A DNA stretch of 64,000 nt from Pseudomonas frederiksbergensis. Lineage in GTDB: Bacteria > Pseudomonadota > Gammaproteobacteria > Pseudomonadales > Pseudomonadaceae. The stretch lies in assembly GCF_003732705.1 (NCBI RefSeq), contig NZ_MOBR01000009.1, positions 372,001 through 436,000 on the forward strand. The letters are read 5' to 3'. Within the stretch, counting starts at the first letter, position 1. Every line of letters begins with the position of its first letter. Below the pieces are notes generated by a model that ran no database searches, was not told the origin of the DNA, and worked only from the letters and a program-made list of their open reading frames with translations. Below are positions 54,565 to 62,597 of the stretch, piece after piece. The translations under genes were made by a program, and so were the position numbers.

Positions 54565-55509
54565 CTACTGAGCAGCGCCAATGGCTTTTTCCGTGAGGGG
54601 CGTCATCCCGAAAAACGGGCTGACTTCAACATAGCGCATGGCGGACTTCATATCCTTCCAGCCCACGTAGCTCATCAACGACTTCAAGTCCCAACCACTC
54701 TGATGGGCCCATGTTGCAAAACCGCGACGCAAGGAGTGACTGGTGTAGTGCTCGGCGGGAATGCCGGCGCGTTCCAGCGCTTGGCGCAGCAACGGGATCA
54801 CGCTGTTGGCGTGCAGCCCCTCCTCGCTCAGGTGGCCCCAACGGTCAATGCCGCGAAATACCGGACCGCGCACCAATGCCGCTTCGGTGATCCAGTTTAT
54901 GTAGGCCTGCACCGGGCATAAGCGCTGCAGTGCCGGCGTCTGGTAAGTCTTGCCGAGGTTTTCCCGATCGCTTTTGCTGCGGGGCAAGTAAAGCGTGATG
55001 CCTGATTGGGCGACCGCTTTTACGTGTTCGATCTGCAAGCGGCACAACTCATCACTACGAAATCCGCGCCAGAAGCCCAGCAGGATCAACGCCATGTCGC
55101 GCCTTGCCCTCAACAATCCGGGTTGGTCACCTTCTTTTCGGGCGGTTTGCGCTTCCTGCTCAAGCCACGCCACAACTTGCTCCAGGTGTTGCAGTTGCAA
55201 CGGCTCGGCCTGTTTTTCCTGGGCCGGGTGCAACGCCCGAATCCCCTTGAACACCTGCCGAACCACCGGCGCCTTGGTCGGATCGGCAAAACCCTGGCTG
55301 TTGTGCCATTGCGCCAATGCGGATAGACGCAGTTTCAAGGTATTGATCGATAGCACGCTCGCATGGGCGACCAAGTAGCGCGCGACGCTGTCGCTGGTCG
55401 CCGGCAGGAACCCGCCCCAACTGACTTCGAAGTGCTCGATGGCCGCGCGGTAGCTGCGACGGGTGTTGTCGCGGGTGGCGGCTTGCAGGTAGCGATCCAG
55501 ATCGGACAT
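54565..55509 (-). CDS. Tyrosine site-specific recombinase/integrase
   Basis: A 314-residue lambda-integrase family recombinase. An N-terminal SAM-like core-binding domain (about residues 3-95: YLQAATRDNTRRSYRAAIEH) precedes the catalytic domain. The active-site residues look intact: Arg I in GFWRGFRSDELCRL, the beta-hairpin Lys in YLPRSKSDRENLGK, HxxR in SHSLRRGFATWAHQ, the later VGWKD and the nucleophilic Tyr in AMRYVEVSPF. No att site or tRNA neighbour is visible. It is divergent from a KfrA-like gene, and the 177-bp spacer is full of inverted repeats. Its role is unknown; it may act on its own regulatory region or elsewhere. Confidence 0.88.
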   Translation of the reverse strand: MSDLDRYLQAATRDNTRRSYRAAIEHFEVSWGGFLPATSDSVARYLVAHASVLSINTLKLRLSALAQWHNSQGFADPTKAPVVRQVFKGIRALHPAQEKQAEPLQLQHLEQVVAWLEQEAQTARKEGDQPGLLRARRDMALILLGFWRGFRSDELCRLQIEHVKAVAQSGITLYLPRSKSDRENLGKTYQTPALQRLCPVQAYINWITEAALVRGPVFRGIDRWGHLSEEGLHANSVIPLLRQALERAGIPAEHYTSHSLRRGFATWAHQSGWDLKSLMSYVGWKDMKSAMRYVEVSPFFGMTPLTEKAIGAAQ

Positions 55510-55569
55510 GGGCTCAACTCTCGAAAACGTACCGCTTTGGCGGGTGGAAACTGCGTCTACAGCTCATCA

Positions 55570-55596
55570 CACGGGGTAATACCAGTATATCCCGTG
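55570..55596. promoter_or_regulatory. Imperfect palindrome in the recombinase/KfrA spacer
   Basis: CACGGG ... CCCGTG arms are perfect over 6 bp and nearly continue inward (GTAATAC versus GTATAT). It lies 61 bp from the recombinase start. A candidate operator or recombination core. Confidence 0.5.
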
Positions 55597-55631
55597 CCAT
55601 AAACTTAAAGGATTTAACTTTCTAGCTTCGA

Positions 55632-55669
55632 TGGTACACTGCGTACTTGATGATATGTACCACAGTACG
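55632..55669. promoter_or_regulatory. Two interlocked dyads upstream of the KfrA-like gene
   Basis: TGGTACA (55632-55638) with TGTACCA (55656-55662), and CGTACT (55642-55647) with AGTACG (55664-55669), are two perfect inverted repeats with 16-17 bp spacers, offset by about 9 bp so that they interlock. They cover the likely promoter, 17 bp before the start codon region. Expected for an autoregulated KfrA-type gene. Confidence 0.6.
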
Positions 55670-55686
55670 AAATCGTAGGAGAACTC

Positions 55687-56697
55687 ATGGCTCGTGGCGG
55701 CGTAAATAAAGCGGTAGTGCAAGCGGCACGGTTGGCAATCCTCGCCCGTGGCGAGAACCCCAGCATCGATGCAGTACGGATCGAGATGGGCAATACCGGT
55801 TCGAAAACCACGATTCATCGCTATCTGAAAGAGCTTGATGGTGGCCCGGAGCGTGCGGAAACGACTCAGGAACCGATTGATGACGAACTGGCAGGCTTGG
55901 TGGCGCGCTTGGCGCAGCGCCTGAAAGAACAGGCGCAAGAGCCCATCGATCAGGCACGCGAGCAGTTCGATCGCCAGCGCAAAGAGCTGGAATCGCAACT
56001 CGACGAAGCCCGCGAGGCCAACAACGAATTGCACCAGCAATACGAGATTCAAAGCCTGGCCCTGACCCAGGAATCCGACGCGCTGCTGGAAACCCGCTCG
56101 ATGCTGCAGACCGAGCAAACCCGCAACGCCGGGTTGAATCAGGCATTGTCAGATTTCGAATTACGCTTGAAGGACAAGGACGAGCAGATCCGCTCCCTTG
56201 AGGAAAAACACCTGCACGCCCGGGATGCGCTCGAGCATTACCGCAATGCGGTCAAGGAGCAACGCGAGCAGGATCAGCGCCGCCACGAAGGTCAGGTGCA
56301 GCAGATTCAGATGGAATTGCGCCAGGCCCAACAAAGCGCCCTTGTCCGCCAGGATGAAATCACCCAGTTGCACCGTGACAACGAACGGGTGCTGACCGAG
56401 AATCGCGGAACATTGCGAGAGTTGAGCCTGTTGCAGGAACATCTCAAACAAGCCAACACGCGTCAGGATCAACTGCTGGAGCAAGCCAACCGCGTGGACA
56501 GCGAGCGCACCCTCCTCCAGGAACGCCTGCGCATTGCCCTGTTGGAAAGTCAGGCGCTCAAGCAAAGCGTCGACGAGCAATCGCAGATCAATCAGTCACT
56601 GGAAATCGAATTGGCGAAGACCCAGGCCAGCCTGGATGAAAGCGTGCGTCTGGCGGCAGTCGTTGCGACAGCACCAGACGCAGCGAAGGACGATTAA
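55687..56697 (+). CDS. KfrA-like DNA-binding coiled-coil protein
   Basis: A 336-residue protein. Residues about 1-55 form a KfrA_N-type DNA-binding domain ([40 protein letters not shown], then LKEL). Residues about 75-320 are an almost unbroken coiled coil rich in Glu, Gln, Arg and Leu. Plasmid KfrA proteins are autorepressors with long coiled coils linked to partition and silencing. This chromosomal version diverges from a tyrosine recombinase and may bind the interlocked dyads in the shared promoter. TAGGAG precedes the ATG. The stop overlaps the convergent gor stop by 3 bp. Function in the chromosome is unknown. Confidence 0.82.
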   Translation: MARGGVNKAVVQAARLAILARGENPSIDAVRIEMGNTGSKTTIHRYLKELDGGPERAETTQEPIDDELAGLVARLAQRLKEQAQEPIDQAREQFDRQRKELESQLDEAREANNELHQQYEIQSLALTQESDALLETRSMLQTEQTRNAGLNQALSDFELRLKDKDEQIRSLEEKHLHARDALEHYRNAVKEQREQDQRRHEGQVQQIQMELRQAQQSALVRQDEITQLHRDNERVLTENRGTLRELSLLQEHLKQANTRQDQLLEQANRVDSERTLLQERLRIALLESQALKQSVDEQSQINQSLEIELAKTQASLDESVRLAAVVATAPDAAKDD

Positions 56698-58052
56698 CTC
56701 GCGACAGGCGTACGCATGGTGACGAACTCTTCGGCGGCCGTCGGATGCACGCCGATGGTTTCGTCGAAGTCGCGCTTGGTGGCGCCGGCCTTCAGGGCAA
56801 TCGCCAGGCCTTGCACGATTTCCCCGGCATCCGGGCCGACCATGTGGCAACCCAGGACTTTGTCGGTCTTGCCATCCACCACCAGTTTCATCAGCGTGCG
56901 CTCCTGACACTCGGTCAGGGTCAGCTTCATCGGCCGGAAACGGCTTTCGTAAATCACCACGTCGTGCCCGGCCTCCCAGGCTTCTTCTTCGCTCAAGCCG
57001 ACAGTGCCGATGTTCGGCAAGCTGAACACGGCCGTCGGGATCATCTTGTAATCCACCGGACGATATTGCTCAGGCTTGAACAAGCGCCGCGCAACGGCCA
57101 TGCCTTCGGCCAGTGCGACTGGCGTCAACTGTACGCGACCGATCACATCGCCCAAAGCCAGGATTGATGGCTCGGCGGTCTGGTACTGCTCGTCCACTTC
57201 GACGAAACCTTTCTTGTCGAGTTTGACGCTGGTGTTCTCCAGCCCAAGATTGTCCAGCATCGGACGCCGACCCGTGGCGTAGAAAATGCAGTCAGCTTCC
57301 AGCTCGCGGCCATCCTTGAGGGTCGCTTTCAGGCTGCCATCGGCCAGTTTCTCGATGCGCTCGATATCAGCGTTGAATTGCAGATCCATGCCACGCTTGG
57401 TCAGTTCTTCCTGCAAATGCTTGCGCACCGCGCCGTCAAAGCCGCGCAGGAACAGATCGCCGCGATACAGCAGCGTGGTCTCGGCGCCCAAACCGTGGAA
57501 GATCCCGGCGAATTCCACCGCGATGTAACCGCCGCCGACCACCAGAATGCGTTTCGGCAATTCTTTGAGGAAGAACGCCTGGTTTGAACTGATCGCGTGT
57601 TCGTGCCCCGGGATCTCCGGGATCTGCGGCCAGCCGCCAGTGGCAATCAGAATGTTTTTCGCCGTGTGTCGCTCGCCATTGATCTCGACCGTGTGCGGGT
57701 CGACGATCTTGGCGTGGCCTTCATGCAGGGTCACGCCACTGTTGACCAGCAGGTTGCGATAAATGCCGTTCAGGCGATTGATCTCGCGGTCTTTGTTGGC
57801 GATCAACGTCGCCCAATCGAACTTCGCCTCGCCCAGACTCCAGCCAAAACCGGAGGACTGCTCGAAGTCTTCGGCAAAGTGCGCGCCGTAGACCAGCAGT
57901 TTTTTCGGCACGCAGCCAACGTTGACGCACGTACCGCCCAGGTAGCGGCTCTCGGCCACGGCCACTTTCGCGCCAAAACCGGCCGCGAATCGCGCAGCCC
58001 GCACACCGCCGGAACCGGCACCAATCACATAAAGGTCAAAATCGTAGGCCAT
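56694..58052 (-). CDS. gor: Glutathione-disulfide reductase
   Basis: A 452-residue FAD-dependent reductase that uses NADPH to reduce oxidised glutathione. The FAD motif is [20 protein letters not shown], the redox-active disulfide is [13 protein letters not shown] (about residues 40-52), the NADPH-binding motif is [13 protein letters not shown], and the C-terminal catalytic His-Glu is in [11 protein letters not shown]. The gene follows galU on the same strand with a terminator between, and is convergent with the KfrA-like gene. Confidence 0.95.
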   Translation of the reverse strand: MAYDFDLYVIGAGSGGVRAARFAAGFGAKVAVAESRYLGGTCVNVGCVPKKLLVYGAHFAEDFEQSSGFGWSLGEAKFDWATLIANKDREINRLNGIYRNLLVNSGVTLHEGHAKIVDPHTVEINGERHTAKNILIATGGWPQIPEIPGHEHAISSNQAFFLKELPKRILVVGGGYIAVEFAGIFHGLGAETTLLYRGDLFLRGFDGAVRKHLQEELTKRGMDLQFNADIERIEKLADGSLKATLKDGRELEADCIFYATGRRPMLDNLGLENTSVKLDKKGFVEVDEQYQTAEPSILALGDVIGRVQLTPVALAEGMAVARRLFKPEQYRPVDYKMIPTAVFSLPNIGTVGLSEEEAWEAGHDVVIYESRFRPMKLTLTECQERTLMKLVVDGKTDKVLGCHMVGPDAGEIVQGLAIALKAGATKRDFDETIGVHPTAAEEFVTMRTPVAS

Positions 58053-58131
58053 TTCTATCTCCTCGGCAGGCCATCAGCATACCCGCAGACGCCCATTGGG
58101 CAAGCGCTGCGAACAATATGGGGCCGGAAAA

Positions 58132-58160
58132 CGAAAAAACCACCCGAAGGTGGTTTTCTC
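58132..58160 (-). terminator. Rho-independent terminator of galU
   Basis: AAAACCACC-CGAA-GGTGGTTTT is a 9-bp perfect stem with a CGAA loop; on the minus strand it ends in a T run just after the galU stop codon. Confidence 0.88.
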
Positions 58161-58181
58161 AATACAAGGGTTCAAGCGCTA

Positions 58182-59021
58182 TCAGTAAGCCTTGCCCGTC
58201 TTGTAGAAGTTCTCGAAGCAGAAGTTGGTCGCTTCGATGTAGCCTTCAGCGCCGCCGCAGTCGAAACGCTTGCCTTTGAATTTGTAGGCAATCACGCAAC
58301 CGTTCTGCGCCTGCTTCATCAAGGCGTCGGTGATCTGGATCTCGCCGCCCTTGCCTGGCTCGGTTTGCTTGATCAGGTCGAAGATGTCCGGGGTCAGGAT
58401 GTAACGACCGATGATCGCCAGGTTCGACGGTGCATCTTCCGGCGCTGGTTTTTCAACCATGTTGCGTACGCGGTACAGGTCGTCACCGATCAAGTCACCG
58501 GCGATCACGCCGTACTTGTTGGTTTCCATCGGGTCGACTTCCTGGATCGCGATGATCGAGCAGCGGTACTGTTTGTACAGCTTGACCATTTGGGTCAGGA
58601 CGCCGTCACCGTCGAGGTTGACGCACAAGTCATCCGCCAGCACCACGGCGAAAGGTTCGTCGCCGATCAGTGGGCGGCCGGTCAGGATCGCGTGACCCAG
58701 GCCTTTCATTTCGGTCTGGCGAGTGTAGGAGAACGAGCACTCGTCGAGCAGTTTACGGATGCCGACCAGGTATTTTTCCTTGTCGGTGCCCTTGATCTGG
58801 TTTTCCAGCTCGTAGCTTATGTCGAAGTGGTCTTCCAGGGCGCGTTTGCCGCGACCGGTCACGATGGAGATTTCAGTCAACCCAGCGTCCAGTGCTTCTT
58901 CGACGCCGTACTGGATCAGTGGCTTGTTTACCACCGGCAGCATTTCTTTGGGCATGGCTTTAGTCGCTGGCAGGAAGCGAGTACCGTAACCGGCTGCTGG
59001 GAACAAGCATTTCTTGATCAT
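58182..59021 (-). CDS. galU: UTP--glucose-1-phosphate uridylyltransferase
   Basis: A 279-residue nucleotidyltransferase that makes UDP-glucose for cell-envelope polysaccharides. The nucleotide-binding motif is KKCLFPAAGYGTRFLPATKA at the very N terminus; the sugar-phosphate region includes VVNKPLIQYGVEEALDAGL, and FAVVLADDLCVN and KGKRFDCGGAEGYIEA are conserved. Length is typical. The 259 bp upstream (59022-59280) hold no recognised gene. Confidence 0.95.
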   Translation of the reverse strand: MIKKCLFPAAGYGTRFLPATKAMPKEMLPVVNKPLIQYGVEEALDAGLTEISIVTGRGKRALEDHFDISYELENQIKGTDKEKYLVGIRKLLDECSFSYTRQTEMKGLGHAILTGRPLIGDEPFAVVLADDLCVNLDGDGVLTQMVKLYKQYRCSIIAIQEVDPMETNKYGVIAGDLIGDDLYRVRNMVEKPAPEDAPSNLAIIGRYILTPDIFDLIKQTEPGKGGEIQITDALMKQAQNGCVIAYKFKGKRFDCGGAEGYIEATNFCFENFYKTGKAY

Positions 59022-59280
59022 ATAAGTCCTTGAAAGGGCTGTGTGTACGAGTTTCGGCGCAGTCTAATCAGGCGGCGTGCACCTTACAATGCCCCGCACT
59101 GGCTAACCGATGCCAACATAGAGAAATATTCTGGCGGATAGTTCCCATAAGCTTTTATTGATAGCACAGACCATCGGCTTTGCGCTGACCGAGAATCACA
59201 TCACCATACGCCCATCAGCACCCGTTGAGTGCATTTGGCGGTATCATGGCGCGATTGAACCAAGCCAACGAGGCAGATAG

Positions 59281-59469
59281 ATGTCGGTAGCAAAAAGCGT
59301 CAACGGGTACCTGATCAACCAGGCGAAGGACGGCCAATGGTGGGTAGACAGCGTTGCGGGCGAGAATATCGCCGGACCTTTCCCGACCGAAGCGTTGGCG
59401 ATCGAGGTGGCATCAGTGTTGCAAGATCAACCCGCAGGCCCGAAGCGGCGCGGCAAGGACAAGTCCTGA
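59281..59469 (+). CDS. Small conserved hypothetical protein (62 aa)
   Basis: A 62-residue protein, MSVAKSVNGYLINQAKDGQW at the start, with two tryptophans (QWWVDSVAGE) and a basic tail (PKRRGKDKS). The first 50 residues look like a small beta-hairpin/helix unit. I do not recognise the family. A terminator lies 18 bp past its stop, and GAGGCAG lies before the ATG, so it is probably translated. Confidence 0.7.
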   Translation: MSVAKSVNGYLINQAKDGQWWVDSVAGENIAGPFPTEALAIEVASVLQDQPAGPKRRGKDKS

Positions 59470-59487
59470 AACGCACCTGATTCGAGC

Positions 59488-59515
59488 AGCCCTGCCTTCG
59501 CGCAGGGCTTTTTTA
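59488..59515 (+). terminator. Rho-independent terminator
   Basis: AGCCCTGC-CTTCGC-GCAGGGCT stem with a T run after it, ending the 62-residue protein gene. Confidence 0.88.
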
Positions 59516-59606
59516 TGTTTGCCCGCAACAAAGTGGCCAATCGCTATAACCTTTTGACAGCGCTGCTGTCACAGGCTTAGCCCCATCATCTGACGACGAC
59601 AACGAC

Positions 59607-59888
59607 ATGAACAAACTTCTGGCACTGATTGCGGTACTGGCGCTCACTGGCTGCGCGACATCTGAAAAAACCTACCTGAACAATGGCGAACAAGGCCTGA
59701 CCATCGACTGCTCCGGGGAAGCCAATTCCTGGGCCACCTGCTACGAAAAAGCCGATGACTCCTGCGCCGGCACCGGCTACCGGATCGTGGGCACCGATGG
59801 AACGCCCTCGACCAAGGAAAGCGACAAGACCCTGGGCGTCGACGTTGGCAACTTCAAGAACCGCAGCGTGGTGGTGGTCTGCAAGTAA
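59607..59888 (+). CDS. Small lipoprotein (93 aa)
   Basis: A 93-residue protein with a lipoprotein signal peptide (MNKLLALIAVLALTGC, acylated Cys16). The mature part has four further cysteines (DCSGE, ATCYEKADDSC, VVVVCK), suggesting two disulfides. The pattern TIDCSG...WATCYEKA...CAGTGYRIV is found in small Pseudomonas lipoproteins without known function. Position +2 is Ala, so it is likely sorted to the outer membrane. Confidence 0.82.
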   Translation: MNKLLALIAVLALTGCATSEKTYLNNGEQGLTIDCSGEANSWATCYEKADDSCAGTGYRIVGTDGTPSTKESDKTLGVDVGNFKNRSVVVVCK

Positions 59889-59899
59889 GGCGCCCTGCC

Positions 59900-60130
59900 C
59901 TACATGTGGATTTCGGCAAACTTGATCCCGAGGCCGCGCACGGTCTCGATCAAATCGTCCAGCCGACTGAAGGATTCAACTTCATCGTTATCATCCACCA
60001 GGAAATAACTGCGCCCGGCGCTCTTCTTGAAAAACACGATCCACTCCCCCGAGTTCGCCGGGTTCTGAATCACGTGGGTGGCAGAGATATGGCCCTCTGC
60101 ATGGCGTTCCCGTACTTGCTCTCGCTTCAT
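59900..60130 (-). CDS. Small hypothetical protein (76 aa)
   Basis: A 76-residue protein beginning MKREQVRERHAEGHISATHV, rich in charge, with an inner beta-strand region (WIVFFKKSAGRSYFLVDDND) and a C-terminal helix (LDDLIETVRGLGIKFAEI). GGAG lies 8 bp upstream of the ATG at 60130. No family recognised. It is convergent with the upstream lipoprotein gene and separated from the next minus-strand gene by a perfect 13-bp hairpin. Confidence 0.72.
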   Translation of the reverse strand: MKREQVRERHAEGHISATHVIQNPANSGEWIVFFKKSAGRSYFLVDDNDEVESFSRLDDLIETVRGLGIKFAEIHM

Positions 60131-60150
60131 GCGCGGCTCCAGAAATGACA

Positions 60151-60179
60151 ATGCCGCCAAAGCATGGCTTTGGCGGCAT
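60151..60179. terminator. Perfect 13-bp hairpin
   Basis: ATGCCGCCAAAGC-ATG-GCTTTGGCGGCAT has a 13-bp perfect stem and 3-base loop but no T run. It lies downstream of the 118-residue lipoprotein gene (minus) and upstream of the 76-residue gene, so it may end the former by a hairpin or stabilise its mRNA. Confidence 0.55.
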
Positions 60180-60201
60180 CAGGCGGGCTGTCGATAATCC
60201 A

Positions 60202-60558
60202 TCAGCCGGAAATACACGCGGTGGCGGCACGCTGTACATCCTTGGGACGTACCGGCACGTTGGACATGCGTTCATGCAGTTTGATGCCACTGCCGCCGGA
60301 ACGGTCTTCGATATCAAATACCGCCGCAGGCCCCGAGGAAAATTTCCCTGGAACGATCACACGCACACCGTCCTTTTGCGGCTCAAGCTGCAAGGCACCG
60401 CGGCTGGAAGCCAGTTTCTCAACCAGGCATTGCGCATATTCATGGGGTTTTTTACCTGATATCACGCTCATGGTCGGCAGTGTTTCATTGATTTCTGCGA
60501 CGTTTGCACAACCACTCACCGCCAAGACCATTGGCAGGACCAGTACACCCCATTTCAT
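60202..60558 (-). CDS. Small lipoprotein (118 aa)
   Basis: A 118-residue protein with a lipoprotein signal (MKWGVLVLPMVLAVSGC, Cys17). The mature region has YAQCLVEKLASSRGALQLE and VIVPGKFSSGPAAVFDIEDR, and a second cysteine pair (QCL, ATACISG). Start ATG 60558 has GGAGGT 8 bp upstream; a longer frame upstream lacks a signal. Function unknown. Confidence 0.78.
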   Translation of the reverse strand: MKWGVLVLPMVLAVSGCANVAEINETLPTMSVISGKKPHEYAQCLVEKLASSRGALQLEPQKDGVRVIVPGKFSSGPAAVFDIEDRSGGSGIKLHERMSNVPVRPKDVQRAATACISG

Positions 60559-60769
60559 ATAAAACCTCCGATAAAGACCCTCCGACAGCATAAAGACTGT
60601 TTTTCTCCGAGGCTCGTTGCATTTATCGCTCATAGAATTCCGAATAACTGTTTTTAATTGTCAAACACGACGCCGACAGCCAGATAATAACCCGTTCGGG
60701 CTGATAAACTCTGCCAATTGCCCTGCTATCGTTTTGATTTTGTAGAAAAAGCCCTTCTGGAGGCGCCTC

Positions 60770-61075
60770 ATGAAATTTATCCACCAGCGCGAGCACCTCA
60801 ATGAGGACGACATCGTCGTCATCCAGTGCTCCCAAATGTGCAACATCCGCTTGATGAACGACGCCAACTTCCGCAGTTTCAAGAATGGCGGCCGTCACAC
60901 TTACCACGGCGGTGCATTCGACACGTTCCCGGCGCGAATCACCGCGCCGAGCACCGGTTTCTGGAACATTACCATCGACATGGTCAACAGCCGCAAGGCC
61001 ATCAGCGTCACCCGCAAGCCGACCCTGACCCACTCGATCAAGATCGTCCGCCGCTCCAGCACAAAACTGAGCTGA
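60770..61075 (+). CDS. DUF1883 domain protein
   Basis: A 101-residue protein of the DUF1883 family: MKFIHQREHLNEDDIVVIQC, then MCNIRLMNDANFRSFKNG, GGRHTYHGGAFDTFPARI and the C-terminal GFWNITIDMV. The family is a small beta-rich domain of unknown function. It is followed 29 bp later by a 58-residue gene with its own ribosome-binding site. A strong leader (GGAGGCGCCTC) is upstream of the ATG. Confidence 0.82.
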   Translation: MKFIHQREHLNEDDIVVIQCSQMCNIRLMNDANFRSFKNGGRHTYHGGAFDTFPARITAPSTGFWNITIDMVNSRKAISVTRKPTLTHSIKIVRRSSTKLS

Positions 61076-61104
61076 GTAAAGCCCTTACACGTAAAGAGGC
61101 AATC

Positions 61105-61281
61105 ATGACCGTGGCCCAAACGACCAAGTACGTCATCAAATACAAACTCAACGGCGAGCGCCGCTTCGAATTTGCCCAGCTTGTAAACGGCACCGAAGCC
61201 GAAGCCAAGGCCGCACTGGACGCCATTCATGGCCAGAGCGAAGACGTGATCAGCGACATCAGCGTCAGCAAAGCGCTGTAA
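61105..61281 (+). CDS. Small hypothetical protein (58 aa)
   Basis: A 58-residue protein, MTVAQTTKYVIKYKLNGERR with a C-terminal helix (AEAKAALDAIHGQSEDVISD). AAGAGG precedes the ATG by 5 bp. Likely co-transcribed with the DUF1883 gene. No family recognised. Confidence 0.7.
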   Translation: MTVAQTTKYVIKYKLNGERRFEFAQLVNGTEAEAKAALDAIHGQSEDVISDISVSKAL

Positions 61282-61322
61282 CACGATCGGGAGCGACAAC
61301 AGGGACGTCGGCTCCCCCGTCC

Positions 61323-61347
61323 GAATTCGACCGCAAGCACCGGAGTG
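61323..61347 (+). promoter_or_regulatory. Ada-type box upstream of ogt
   Basis: Contains AAT-N6-GCAA (AAT at 61324, GCAA at 61333), the pattern bound by methylated Ada in E. coli. The same 25-bp block occurs nearly unchanged upstream of ada. It lies about 60 bp before the ogt start. Confidence 0.65.
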
Positions 61348-61406
61348 TTCCCTCGATCGGCGCTCCCTAGACTGGCCACCTCAACCTTTGGTTAAGGAGT
61401 CAGAAC

Positions 61407-61907
61407 ATGTCTACTTCCTCGATTCGCTACATCAGCGGCACTTGCTCGCTGGGCGTATTGTTGCTGGCCTTCAGTGACAAAGGGCTTTGTGCGTTGCTGC
61501 TTGGCGATGACCTGGCCAGCCTTGAGCGCGATCTGGCGCGGCGCTTCTGCGGCGAACGCCAACGCGATGAAGGTCTAATCCCTCAGCTGGAACAGACCTT
61601 GCGCCACCTCGACAATCCACACCAGGCCTTGGATTTTCCGCTGGATCTGGCGGGCAGCGTTTTTCAGCGCCAGGTCTGGGCGGCGCTGCGGCAAATTCCG
61701 GTCGGTCAGACCGCCAGCTATCGTGACATTGCGCAACGTCTCGACCAGCCCAAGGCTTTTCGTGCCGTCGCCAATGCCTGCGGCGCCAACCCGATTGCCG
61801 TGATCGTCCCTTGCCATCGGGTGCTGCGCCAGGATGGCAGCCTGGGTGGCTATCGCTGGGGGCTGGAACGCAAGCAGCAGTTACTGGATCGCGAGGCTCA
61901 GCTATGA
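61407..61907 (+). CDS. ogt: Methylated-DNA--protein-cysteine methyltransferase (Ogt/MGMT)
   Basis: A 166-residue suicide enzyme that removes O6-methyl groups from guanine in DNA. The acceptor cysteine is Cys136 in VIVPCHRVL, preceded by the helix-turn-helix region YRDIAQRLDQPKAFRAVANA and followed by GGYRWGLERKQQLL. Its start (IRYISGTCSLGVLLLAFSDK) is close to the matching part of Ada encoded downstream, so it looks like a duplicate of Ada's C-terminal half. It overlaps the next gene by ATGA. AAGGAG precedes the ATG. Confidence 0.92.
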   Translation: MSTSSIRYISGTCSLGVLLLAFSDKGLCALLLGDDLASLERDLARRFCGERQRDEGLIPQLEQTLRHLDNPHQALDFPLDLAGSVFQRQVWAALRQIPVGQTASYRDIAQRLDQPKAFRAVANACGANPIAVIVPCHRVLRQDGSLGGYRWGLERKQQLLDREAQL

Positions 61908-62593
61908 GCAAGCTGGACTGGACGCTGCTGGAACAACAGCTCGATCAGGACGGGTGCGCGATTATCCGCTCGTTGTTGAGCCCCGAGACGTGCGATCAAG
62001 TGAGCAAGCTGTACCCGCAAAACGAGCCCTTCCGCTCGCAAGTGATGATGGCCCGCCACGGCTTCGGGCGCGGGGAGTACAAGTACTTCAAGTACCCGTT
62101 GCCGGAAACGGTGGCCCGGTTGCGCAGCGCGCTCTACCCGCGATTGGTGCCCATCGCCAATCGCTGGTATGAGCAAATGGACCTGCCGACCCGTTTCCCC
62201 GTCAGCCACGAAGCGTTTCTTGAACGCTGCCACGCCGCTGGTCAGGAGCGGCCGACACCGCTGTTGCTGCAATATGGCCCGCAGGACTACAACTGCTTGC
62301 ATCAGGACTTATACGGCGAGCACGTTTTCCCACTGCAAGTGGCGATTTTGCTGTCAGAACCCGACGAAGACTTCACCGGCGGCGAATTCGTGCTGACCGA
62401 GCAACGTCCGCGCATGCAATCGCGGCCCCAGGTCATCGGCCTGAAGAAAGGTGACGGGCTGATCTTTGCCGTCAACCAGCGCCCGGTCAAAGGCGTTCGT
62501 GGTTTTTACCGCGTAACCCTGCGCCACGGCGTCAGTCGCCTGCACAGCGGCAAACGGCATACCCTTGGAATCATCTTTCACGATGCGTTATGA
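61904..62593 (+). CDS. 2OG-Fe(II) oxygenase family protein
   Basis: A 229-residue dioxygenase-fold protein. The iron-binding H-x-D is in YNCLHQDLYGEH (about residues 129-140) and the distal His lies in VSRLHSGKRHTLGIIFHD near the C terminus, with an Arg that could bind 2-oxoglutarate. YGPQDYNCLHQDLYG fits a known group of prolyl-hydroxylase-like oxygenases with unclear targets. It is coupled to ogt (ATGA overlap) and followed by alkB, so a role in alkylation-damage repair or repair-protein modification is possible (inference). Confidence 0.82.
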   Translation: MSKLDWTLLEQQLDQDGCAIIRSLLSPETCDQVSKLYPQNEPFRSQVMMARHGFGRGEYKYFKYPLPETVARLRSALYPRLVPIANRWYEQMDLPTRFPVSHEAFLERCHAAGQERPTPLLLQYGPQDYNCLHQDLYGEHVFPLQVAILLSEPDEDFTGGEFVLTEQRPRMQSRPQVIGLKKGDGLIFAVNQRPVKGVRGFYRVTLRHGVSRLHSGKRHTLGIIFHDAL

Positions 62594-62597
62594 AGCC

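Noticed and set aside
54565..56697. Integrated plasmid, prophage or ICE
   Set aside because: Only a recombinase and a KfrA-like gene are present; both neighbours (ahpC and gor) are core genes and no att repeats, tRNA, replication or conjugation genes were found.
57597..59033. 478-codon plus-strand frame
   Set aside because: It lies opposite gor and galU, both firmly identified, and crosses their terminator.
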